Position numbers and translations under genes: made by a program
Shown: one piece after another, positions 56,645 through 64,000 of the stretch
Layout: the number at the start of each line of letters is the position of its first letter
How positions within the stretch are numbered: position 1 is the first letter of the stretch
Assembly: GCF_004797125.1 (NCBI RefSeq)
Contig: NZ_CP038810.1
Span: 62,001-126,000, forward strand
Direction of reading: 5' to 3'
Source of the DNA: Flavobacterium sangjuense
GTDB lineage: Bacteria > Bacteroidota > Bacteroidia > Flavobacteriales > Flavobacteriaceae
DNA length: 64,000 nucleotides
Notes under the pieces: model-generated
Told to the model about the DNA's origin: nothing
Database searches by the model: none
The model's input: the letters and a program-made list of their open reading frames with translations, nothing else

Positions 56645-58558
56645 TTATTTTTTCACAATCTTTTCGACGAAACTACCATTTTCGGTAATTAAGTTTAACA
56701 TATATACTCCTTTTATTAACATAAAGGTATCTATATTAATGCTGTTTTGATTAGTTAAATTTTCTGATTTTATCAATCTACCCTGAATGTCGTACAGTTC
56801 ATATTTGGTAATACTACTAGCATTATTAATATGCAACAAATCGTTTACAGGGTTAGGGTAAACTAAAATTTGATCTCTTGAAAAATTATTATTAGCAAGA
56901 TCTTCTTGATCAAAACCTGTAACTATCAAACTATAATTTTGAGATCCTCCATCTAAAGTTCCTTTGTGTGTAACTTCTATAGTATAAGTCCCGGTAGCAT
57001 TTTCAACTTCAACTTTCTCAACGTTGTCTACGGTGTTATCCCCTTTAATAGCACCTGTGTTAAGTGAACTTAAATCAAGTTTCCATGGAAAATTAACTTC
57101 AGTATCTTTTGTTATTCTCAAATCCAAATCATTAACTAAAGCCGGACTTGGCGAATTCAATTGGTTGTTTTTAGGAGTACCAGGAACATCTGTCCAACAT
57201 ATCGTTGCTTTTAATGTTTGAGGAGTCGTAACAATAACTCTAACAGTATAGCTACTGCTTTGAGTAAGGTTCAGTTCATTAATAATTGCGATAGGTGTTG
57301 CACTATTTGCATTAGTAATTGCTAATGCTGCATCACGCGTGTTCAATAAACCCCATCCATAACGAACATCCGGACCAATTGAGCTTTCATCATCAAAAGC
57401 TGTATGGCAAACCAAACCTTTTAAAGTCGCAGATTTCATAAAAGAAGCATGCAAATTATTATAATGTTGTTGCAATAAAATTAGAGAACCGGCTACACTA
57501 GGAGATGCCATTGATGTACCACTTAAAGTAGCATAACTTGTGGTAGTTTCATTGCTTGAAGAGTAAAGATTAGTTCCATCAGCAGCTATATCCGGTTTAA
57601 CTCTACCATCATCAGAAGGCCCTTGGCTACTTGAGCTATTAATTGCCAAATTAGTCAAAGTTCCATTAAATTGGTTAACTGTTGGATTAGCATTTGCAAC
57701 AACTAAATTATTTTTACTGTTTTTTTCACCTGTTAATTTATCTATTCCAGGATACAAGCCATTTGAATAGGTTTCATTACCAGAATTTCCTGCGGACATA
57801 ACCGGTAAATAGTAAGGTAAAGTATAACAAATTTGATCCCATTGAGTTGCATCAGTATTGTAACAACCCATGTACCAATCACCTACCTGCTGCTCGCCAT
57901 TATCGTTAAAAATTGGGACACCGTAAGAATGATTAGAAATCAACAAACCGTTATTAGCGGCTTCACTGGAAACTTCTGACTCATCGTTTGTCCAATTATA
58001 AGAAGCTAAATTAACTTCATATGCCATTCCTCTGGCACTTGTAGCAACACCTTTTGCGCCAACAGTACCTACAACATGTGTTGCATGTTGATCAGCAGTT
58101 GGTATAGGAGTTGAAGTATCCGGGGTAGTCACTCTGGAAACTGACCCTGTCATAAACTCTTGGTGATTCTTTAAGGCATAACCGCCATCCCAAATACCAA
58201 CTTTCATTCCCAGTCCGGTAAGGCTTAAACCTAAATTACCACCCGGATAAAGCGTATTGGTTTTGGAAGCCATAGCACTTAATCTATTATCTGTTGCTGT
58301 ATAAACAGGTTTATTATCAATTACATCAACTAACAAATATTTTGTACCATTTGCAACATATTCTCTCTTTGCAGCTAAATTAGAATCTAAATAGTTTTTT
58401 ATTTTTTCCTCACGAAGAGTTTTTAAACTTAAAATATTCTCATTTAATTGATTAAGTTTATTTATATCATATTCTTTTTTAATTAAATCTATTTCTGTTT
58501 TAGATTGAGAGAAACAAGAGATAGTGGATATTAAAAAAAACAAAATTGCTTTTTTCAT
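56645..58558 (-). CDS. T9SS-exported subtilisin-family (S8) serine peptidase
   Basis: 637 aa. Signal peptide (1-17, ISCFSQ), S8 catalytic domain with Asp124 (KVGIWDGGY), His158 (DQHATHVVGTVGA, where the usual Gly of HGTH is Ala), oxyanion Asn258 (SAGNSGN) and Ser349 (LSGTSMASPSVAG). A P-domain-like beta segment (about 430-555) follows, then a type A T9SS sorting domain, ILVYPNPVNDLLHI...VEKIVKK. It should be an active extracellular protease. The promoter at 58597-58604 gives it a leader of about 33 nt. Confidence 0.95.
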   Translation of the reverse strand: MKKAILFFLISTISCFSQSKTEIDLIKKEYDINKLNQLNENILSLKTLREEKIKNYLDSNLAAKREYVANGTKYLLVDVIDNKPVYTATDNRLSAMASKTNTLYPGGNLGLSLTGLGMKVGIWDGGYALKNHQEFMTGSVSRVTTPDTSTPIPTADQHATHVVGTVGAKGVATSARGMAYEVNLASYNWTNDESEVSSEAANNGLLISNHSYGVPIFNDNGEQQVGDWYMGCYNTDATQWDQICYTLPYYLPVMSAGNSGNETYSNGLYPGIDKLTGEKNSKNNLVVANANPTVNQFNGTLTNLAINSSSSQGPSDDGRVKPDIAADGTNLYSSSNETTTSYATLSGTSMASPSVAGSLILLQQHYNNLHASFMKSATLKGLVCHTAFDDESSIGPDVRYGWGLLNTRDAALAITNANSATPIAIINELNLTQSSSYTVRVIVTTPQTLKATICWTDVPGTPKNNQLNSPSPALVNDLDLRITKDTEVNFPWKLDLSSLNTGAIKGDNTVDNVEKVEVENATGTYTIEVTHKGTLDGGSQNYSLIVTGFDQEDLANNNFSRDQILVYPNPVNDLLHINNASSITKYELYDIQGRLIKSENLTNQNSINIDTFMLIKGVYMLNLITENGSFVEKIVKK

Positions 58559-58596
58559 AAAGTGTGTAGTTTTTATTTATATAAATTAAAATTTTT

Positions 58597-58604
58597 CAAA
58601 AGTA
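58597..58604 (-). promoter_or_regulatory. Putative -7 box (TACTTTTG) of the S8 peptidase gene
   Basis: Exact TAnnTTTG match on the minus strand 38 nt before the start codon. A -33 TTG at usual distance is lacking (TTG lies 12 nt upstream only). Confidence 0.5.
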
Positions 58605-58639
58605 GAAAAAAAGTATCAATAACAGAGTTAATTAAATAA

Positions 58640-58670
58640 AAAAAACCGAAACGTAAAGTTTCGGTTTTTT
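58640..58670 (-). terminator. Rho-independent terminator of the SusC/SusD locus
   Basis: A perfect 13-bp stem (58640-58652 with 58658-58670), loop of 5 nt, T run on the minus strand. It lies 17 nt after the lipoprotein gene. Confidence 0.9.
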
Positions 58671-58687
58671 ATAAAACATAATTTCAT

Positions 58688-59551
58688 TTATGGAAGAGTA
58701 AATGTGGTTTCTTGTAAGAAACCAAAATCTCCACCACCTGATGCTAATACCGTGTCACCTAATTTAACAGTATAGGTACCTGAAACAGTAGCGCTTGTAT
58801 ACATACCATCTCCGTAATCATCATAAATGGTAAAAGTATATTGTCCATCTGGCAAACAGAAATTAGATGTAAAAGTACTACGATCAGCAAAACCTAACGC
58901 AGCATATCCAGTGATTGCATCTCCAGCAGCATTAAAACCACCTGAAGCAACTACATTCATAGAAGCGTCACGTAAATCCCAAGCAGTTTCTTCTGGGTAA
59001 TTATCAAAAGTAATGCTTACAGCCACTTTATTAAAGTCACATCTTTCTTCAATATTGAAGGTTATTTTACCTGTAGTAACAACATTAACATAATTTCTTG
59101 GTATTGATGAACCAGCTTCGTAAACAGGTGTTGTTGTAAAAGCGTTAATTCCAATATCAGTACCTTCTTGTTGTTCTAAACCAACAATAAGTTTCTTTCC
59201 ATTACCAATGTTTGTACCTGTAATTCCGACAGTAAACGTACCAACCAATTCCCCGGCTGGAATAGTTACACTAGCAGGCACAGTATAATAACTAGCATTA
59301 AGTGTGCTTGCTGGATCAACTACTAAATTAAAAGTTCTATCAACACTAGATGCCATAGAAGCATATACCTTTGAATCAACCGATCCTGTCTCATCAGGAT
59401 AAAGGCTAACCAATTTTGATGATGGTGCTTCTAAAGAAATATAATTATAATTCTTCAACGTACTTTCAGTCCCATCTTTCTCACAGCTTACTAACACTAT
59501 TGAAAGCATTAAGAAAGCAACAAACAAAAAATTATTTTTTAAATTTTTCAT
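58688..59551 (-). CDS. Lipoprotein of the SusC/SusD locus
   Basis: 287 aa. The lipobox LSIVLVSC places the acylated Cys at 23. An N-terminal Calx-beta/DUF4843-like stretch (about 40-130, VDPASTLNASYYTVPASVTIPAG) is followed by a C-terminal domain with CLPDGQYTFTIYDDYGDGMY, which resembles a domain found in flavobacterial secreted peptidases. It is the third gene after susC and susD (22 nt after susD), so it probably is a surface lipoprotein that binds the transported ligand. The ligand is unknown; the YTFTIYDDYGDG domain hints at peptide rather than glycan, weakly. Confidence 0.85.
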   Translation of the reverse strand: MKNLKNNFLFVAFLMLSIVLVSCEKDGTESTLKNYNYISLEAPSSKLVSLYPDETGSVDSKVYASMASSVDRTFNLVVDPASTLNASYYTVPASVTIPAGELVGTFTVGITGTNIGNGKKLIVGLEQQEGTDIGINAFTTTPVYEAGSSIPRNYVNVVTTGKITFNIEERCDFNKVAVSITFDNYPEETAWDLRDASMNVVASGGFNAAGDAITGYAALGFADRSTFTSNFCLPDGQYTFTIYDDYGDGMYTSATVSGTYTVKLGDTVLASGGGDFGFLQETTFTLP

Positions 59552-59573
59552 AATCTATTTTTAAAATTAAAAA

Positions 59574-61076
59574 TTAGTTCTGTCCAGTAATAGCTGGGTT
59601 ATTAAGTATTTCGGATTGAGGTATTTGGAATGACATTTCATCACTGTCCCATACAAATGAGCTACCAGAACGGAACACATGGTTTGTACCACGAGTTACA
59701 GTTGCTTCATTACGCTTCATAGCTAAGTACGATTTACCCTCACCCCACATTTCAATTCGGGTATTCAAGTAAATAGCATCTTTTAAAGCTTGACCGCTCA
59801 AAGGATCTACATAGGCAGCTGCAGCTGCAGCACCACCAGCAAAACGGATAGCCATAAGGTCTTTCAATCTATTTTTTGCAGTAGCTTCATCACCCGTTTT
59901 TGCTGAAGCTTCAGCACTTAGTAAATAAAACTCATCCAATCTCATAAAAATAAGATCTGTTGTGATTACATATTGCTGACCTGCAACTCTAGCAGGGTCA
60001 AAAAACTTATTAATTGGCATTCTGTTAGTAGTCCCCGTAGTACCAAATTGAGTTCTCCTTATATCACCTGCTGGTATAGAAGCCAATAAACCTGTATCTA
60101 TAGATTTTCTGTCTCCTGCCCAAGCATAACTGTAGGTAAAGTAATCAATTTGTCCCCACCAATCAACTAGCTGATGACCTAATTCTTCAGTCAAATCAAA
60201 GCCCCACATCCATGATGGTGTACTTATATCATTAAAACCTGATCCTGCACCAGGAAAAGCTAACTGACCTCTAGTTGTCAAAGCATATCCACTAGAAGTT
60301 ATAATTTCTTCAGATACAGTTTTTGCTGATGCATAATTACCTTGTGCAGCATAAGCATATGCCAAAAGTCCTTTTGCTACCCATACATCCATTTTGTCTT
60401 TTGAAGGACGAGTAAAGTCACTTAGCAAATCAATTGCCTGCAACAAATCAGTTTCTATTTGAGCATAAATTTGAGATGCAGGAACTTTTGCAGCAGTATC
60501 AGCACTAGTACCATTATAAAATGGCAAAATAGGTTGTGATAAATCATGGTTACGTTGAAAAATTTGTGCCAAATAAAAATAGGCATAGGCTCTCATTGCT
60601 TTAGCTTGAGCATACTGATGACGCGTTTCAACAGATGAAGGCACGGCGTCATTACCACCCAACTGGCCAATAATTTCATTAGAAGTACTAATAACTTTAT
60701 AATAGTATGTCCAAATAATAGTATTTTCTTGTCGGGTAAAATCTACAGTTGAAATTACATTAGCCACATTTTGATACCATCCATATGAGTTAGACGAAAG
60801 CGCCATATCTGAAGATAGCATATCTAACCAAATATCAACTCCTTTCTGTCCTAAATCATAATGACGACCTGTACCAGCAACTCCTCCTGGTTCTATTAAG
60901 AAATTATACAAACCATCGATACCACCTTGAATAATACCAGGATTAAACTCTGCTGCTGCAGCAATTTCTTCAGCCGTTAAAACTCTTGTATCTCTTACAG
61001 GATCAAGAAAATCTTCGCTACAACCAACTCCTAAAATTGAAGTAGCAATTAATAAGTAAACTAAACTTTTTTTCAT
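59574..61076 (-). CDS. SusD/RagB-family surface lipoprotein
   Basis: 500 aa. Lipobox ATSILGVGC (acylated Cys19), then EDFLDP, a usual SusD start. The TPR-like helical core shows AKAMRAYAYFYLAQIFQRNHDLSQPILPF and the C-terminal LKDAIYLNTRIEMWGEGKSYLAMKRN. It binds substrate at the outer membrane and closes as a lid over the SusC transporter encoded 12 nt upstream. No CAZyme or other hydrolase gene sits next to it in the window. Confidence 0.95.
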   Translation of the reverse strand: MKKSLVYLLIATSILGVGCSEDFLDPVRDTRVLTAEEIAAAAEFNPGIIQGGIDGLYNFLIEPGGVAGTGRHYDLGQKGVDIWLDMLSSDMALSSNSYGWYQNVANVISTVDFTRQENTIIWTYYYKVISTSNEIIGQLGGNDAVPSSVETRHQYAQAKAMRAYAYFYLAQIFQRNHDLSQPILPFYNGTSADTAAKVPASQIYAQIETDLLQAIDLLSDFTRPSKDKMDVWVAKGLLAYAYAAQGNYASAKTVSEEIITSSGYALTTRGQLAFPGAGSGFNDISTPSWMWGFDLTEELGHQLVDWWGQIDYFTYSYAWAGDRKSIDTGLLASIPAGDIRRTQFGTTGTTNRMPINKFFDPARVAGQQYVITTDLIFMRLDEFYLLSAEASAKTGDEATAKNRLKDLMAIRFAGGAAAAAAYVDPLSGQALKDAIYLNTRIEMWGEGKSYLAMKRNEATVTRGTNHVFRSGSSFVWDSDEMSFQIPQSEILNNPAITGQN

Positions 61077-61088
61077 ATTTATTTTTTT

Positions 61089-64000
61089 TTAGAATTCTAT
61101 TTTTGATCCGATGCTAAATGTAGTCATTGGAATATAACCACCTATACCACTAGTGCTTGTGAAAGTTTGAGGATTAAATCCTTTTCTTGCACTAAAAAGG
61201 GCTAAATTATCACCAGATATATACACATTGAATTTTGAAAGACCTAACCTATCAGCGTAACTTTTAGGAAGTGTATAACCCAATTTTGCATTGTTAAATG
61301 CAATATAATCTGATTTAATTAAAAAACGTGTTGAGGTTGCACTTGAATAAGTATCTTCAGTCGCAAATCCCGCAGACATACGAGGCACATTAGTTATATC
61401 GCCTGGTTGTTGCCATCTGTCACGTATATCAACATGATAGTTATTTGAGCCAATTTGGTCTCCAGTCTGCATTAATGTAGCATATCCATTATCATAAGCA
61501 TAACCTCCAAAACTATAACCAAACTGAGTAGTAAGGTCAAAATTTCTATAACTTGCATTTAAACGAAACGCACCTCTTACTTTAGGTATAGCCGATTTCC
61601 CAGTAAATTTTTGTGTAGCTATAGATGAATTATTGGTTACTGTTCTCATAACATTAGCATCTGGGTGATCATTTAAGAAATTTGTATAATTCCCAATAGC
61701 CTCATCACCATTATTAAAAATACCATCATCATTAACATCATTGTAATACAAATTATACATTCCTAATCCTGTTGCCGGATCTACTCCTACCCACTCTCTC
61801 ATGTAGTATTCGTATAAAGAATGTCCCTTAACTAAAGCCGCAAGACCGGTATTAGGATCAAATTGGAAAATTTTTTCTTCGCCTGTAGTATAATCTTCAG
61901 GCATATCTACCATTTTACTTTTCAACATTTCTCCATTTACTCCTAGAGATAATTTAAAATCATCCGCATTTTTTCCTTTCAATAGTTGATAGTTAATGTC
62001 AAACTCTAAACCACTGTTTTGAAGTTTACCACTATTTATCTGAATGTTGGTATAACCTGAAGAAGCAGGGAGTGCATTGTCGAAAAATAAATTTGTAGTG
62101 TTTTTAACATAATAATCTACATCTAGATTTAAACGATCAAACCATGATGATTCAAAACCAACTTGTGCAATTTTTGATGTCTCCCAAGTAAGTTCAGGAT
62201 TAGGACGAGTAGCATTTGGAGTATATAAAATACCTCCTGTAAGTGGTGTAAGATTGTAAATTCTAAAACCATATTGAAGAGATGTTCCTTGATCTCCAAT
62301 AATACCATAACTGGCTTTTAATTTTAAATAATCAATAGTACTTGATTTCGCTAGAAAACTTTCTTTAGAAACAACCCAGCCTAATCCAACCGATCCAAAA
62401 GTACCCCATTTGTTATTAATGAAACGAGAAGAACCATCTCTACGAGCAGATGCTGTCAAAAAATATTTTTGCTGATAGTTGTAGTTTAACTGAGCAAAAT
62501 AACTTTCTAGTGTCCAACCTAATCTATAGTTTGTAGGAGTGGCATATTCTGTAGTATATTGATAAAGCGATTCAGCCATAGGAACCACCGCTCCAGTTGC
62601 TCCTGCTGATAATATATCATATCTGTACTCTGTAGATTCATGCGCCACAAAAGCTTCTACACCATGTTTTCCAGCAAAACTTTTGTTAAAACGCAACAAT
62701 TGCAAAAAGTTCTGATTAGTCGTTTTAGTTTTTGTTATAAACAATGAACCTTCACTACCTGCGTTTTGCCCATAAAATGGATTACCAACACTTGTTGCAT
62801 CATTTGTTTCATATTGTCCACTGTAACGTGTTTCAAAATCCAACGAATTCGTTATGTTGATTTCAGTATTAAAATTACCCAAAAATGTACTTGCGTCAGT
62901 TTGCTCTTTATTCAAAGTAGCTTCAGCAATTCCATTTGAGTTGTTTAAAAACCTTCTCACAGGGTTTCCATTATCACCATTACCAAAATCAAACTGATAG
63001 CCTCCAAAATATGGATCTGCCACTAGATTTCCAGCTGCATCTCTCAAATATGGATCATAAATTGGAGGTGCACCAACAGTGTAAGAAAATAAGTTTACAG
63101 AAGTAGATTGGTCAGCGCCGTCTGTTTGCATATATCTACCACCAGAGTAAGACATATTACCTCCTATTTTGAACCAGTCATTAACTTTGCTTTCTAAATT
63201 TAAACGAGTAGTATAACGTTTGTAGCTCGAATTTACAGCCGCACCTTTATCATCTAAATAACCAAACGAAGTTGCATATTTAGTTTTATCATTTCCACCG
63301 CTAAATTGAACGTTTGCTTCACTTCTAAATCCAGTACCAAAAGCAGTATCCTTCCATGAAGTTGGCGTGTATCTACGAGTAACTCCAGTAGCCACCCTTC
63401 CTGTTGCAGGGTCAATAACTTGGTCACCAGGAACATTCCACATATTATACGCAGGATCAAGACCAATAGCATTAGTACTATCAAACAAGTTATTGCTTGC
63501 ATATGCATCTGGATTTGGATTACCACTTAAAAATGCATTTTGTCTCAACTCACTCCAAGCTAAACCAATATACTCTTCAGGCGAAGTAAGAACATCATAA
63601 TTAGGCAATGAAAAACTATTAACACTTGTTTTTACATCAACCGAAATTACTGACTTACCAGCTTTACCTTGCTTTGTTGTAATCAAAATAACCCCATTAG
63701 CTCCACGAGAACCATAAATAGATGTAGCCGCAGCATCTTTCAAAACAGTAATGTTTGCAATATCCTCTGGATTAATTGCTGAAATATCACTACTATATGG
63801 AGCTCCATCCACAACATATAGAGGTGCACGGTTACCATTAATAGATCCAAAACCACGAATACGTATTGTAGCATCAGCACCCGGAGCTCCACTACCAGTA
63901 ATAACGCTAACACCAGCAACCTCACCTCTTAGTGATTGAGATACGTTAGAAACTGTTTTAGCTTCTAAATTTTCAGTTTTAATTTTTGTTGCAGTTCCAG
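61089..64000 (-). CDS. SusC/RagA-family TonB-dependent outer-membrane transporter (5' end outside the window)
   Basis: About 970 residues are visible, and the frame stays open to the window edge. The visible N-terminal end is the plug domain: NVSQSLRGEVAGVSVITG, then DATIRIRGFGSINGNRAPLYVVDGAPYSS, and NITVLKDAAATSIYGSRGANGVILITTKQG, the SusC signature. The beta barrel follows, ending in the outer-membrane-type MTTFSIGSKIEF. A start at the internal GTG (63810-63812) would cut the plug and is rejected. It forms the transport pair with the SusD protein 12 nt downstream. Confidence 0.96.
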   Translation of the reverse strand, partial: GTATKIKTENLEAKTVSNVSQSLRGEVAGVSVITGSGAPGADATIRIRGFGSINGNRAPLYVVDGAPYSSDISAINPEDIANITVLKDAAATSIYGSRGANGVILITTKQGKAGKSVISVDVKTSVNSFSLPNYDVLTSPEEYIGLAWSELRQNAFLSGNPNPDAYASNNLFDSTNAIGLDPAYNMWNVPGDQVIDPATGRVATGVTRRYTPTSWKDTAFGTGFRSEANVQFSGGNDKTKYATSFGYLDDKGAAVNSSYKRYTTRLNLESKVNDWFKIGGNMSYSGGRYMQTDGADQSTSVNLFSYTVGAPPIYDPYLRDAAGNLVADPYFGGYQFDFGNGDNGNPVRRFLNNSNGIAEATLNKEQTDASTFLGNFNTEINITNSLDFETRYSGQYETNDATSVGNPFYGQNAGSEGSLFITKTKTTNQNFLQLLRFNKSFAGKHGVEAFVAHESTEYRYDILSAGATGAVVPMAESLYQYTTEYATPTNYRLGWTLESYFAQLNYNYQQKYFLTASARRDGSSRFINNKWGTFGSVGLGWVVSKESFLAKSSTIDYLKLKASYGIIGDQGTSLQYGFRIYNLTPLTGGILYTPNATRPNPELTWETSKIAQVGFESSWFDRLNLDVDYYVKNTTNLFFDNALPASSGYTNIQINSGKLQNSGLEFDINYQLLKGKNADDFKLSLGVNGEMLKSKMVDMPEDYTTGEEKIFQFDPNTGLAALVKGHSLYEYYMREWVGVDPATGLGMYNLYYNDVNDDGIFNNGDEAIGNYTNFLNDHPDANVMRTVTNNSSIATQKFTGKSAIPKVRGAFRLNASYRNFDLTTQFGYSFGGYAYDNGYATLMQTGDQIGSNNYHVDIRDRWQQPGDITNVPRMSAGFATEDTYSSATSTRFLIKSDYIAFNNAKLGYTLPKSYADRLGLSKFNVYISGDNLALFSARKGFNPQTFTSTSGIGGYIPMTTFSIGSKIEF

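Noticed and set aside
63810..63812. GTG as the start of susC
   Set aside because: The frame continues upstream through conserved plug-domain sequence to the window edge, so this is an internal Val of YVVDGAP.

Overview
The window is chromosomal DNA of a Bacteroidota bacterium of class Flavobacteriia, most likely Flavobacterium or a close relative. The signs are four proteins with type IX secretion (T9SS) C-terminal sorting signals, a SusC/SusD pair, flavobacterial RpoB/RpoC/EF-Tu sequences, AT-rich DNA, promoters of the TTTG-N(18-19)-TAnnTTTG type, and almost no Shine-Dalgarno sites except a very strong one before rpsU.

Left part (1-32 kb). Three giant T9SS-exported surface proteins (2337, 1957 and 1887 aa, minus strand) share a C-terminal module of about 500 residues but have unrelated N-terminal parts. 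Between the first two lies a plus-strand signalling cluster (7576-18176): an 11-PAS histidine kinase, three receiver proteins (one with PAS and an orphan DHp helix pair), a second kinase that starts with an HNOBA domain, a free Hpt protein and a LytTR response regulator. Together these are the parts of a split phosphorelay. A small T9SS protein (18443-19270) that is only the shared C-terminal module follows it. The first giant gene and this small gene have matching promoters: a 9-N12-9 direct repeat, the geometry of LytTR operators, placed exactly 53 nt before a TAnnTTTG box in both. I propose that the cluster regulates the two flanking surface-protein genes.

Middle part (32-48 kb, minus strand). 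This is the core information-processing run. In transcription order it is rpsU, xerC-type recombinase, hpf, tRNA-Thr(TGT), tRNA-Tyr, tRNA-Thr(GGT), tuf, tRNA-Trp, secE, nusG, rplK, rplA, rplJ, rplL, rpoB, rpoC and a DUF3467 gene. Points of interest are the strong SD of rpsU, two promoters embedded in terminators (rpsU/xerC and hpf/tRNA), a stem-loop-rich spacer where the related E. coli cluster carries tRNA-Gly, and a long hairpin between rplL and rpoB.

Right part (48-64 kb). It holds an acyl-CoA dehydrogenase, helix-hairpin-helix, PspC and DUF2851 genes, a secreted GLPGLI/PNGase F-like protein, cystathionine beta-synthase/cysteine synthase with CBS domains, a putative porin, a T9SS-exported subtilisin, and a SusC-SusD-lipoprotein locus whose susC runs off the right end. 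No rRNA, CRISPR array, IS element or prophage was found.
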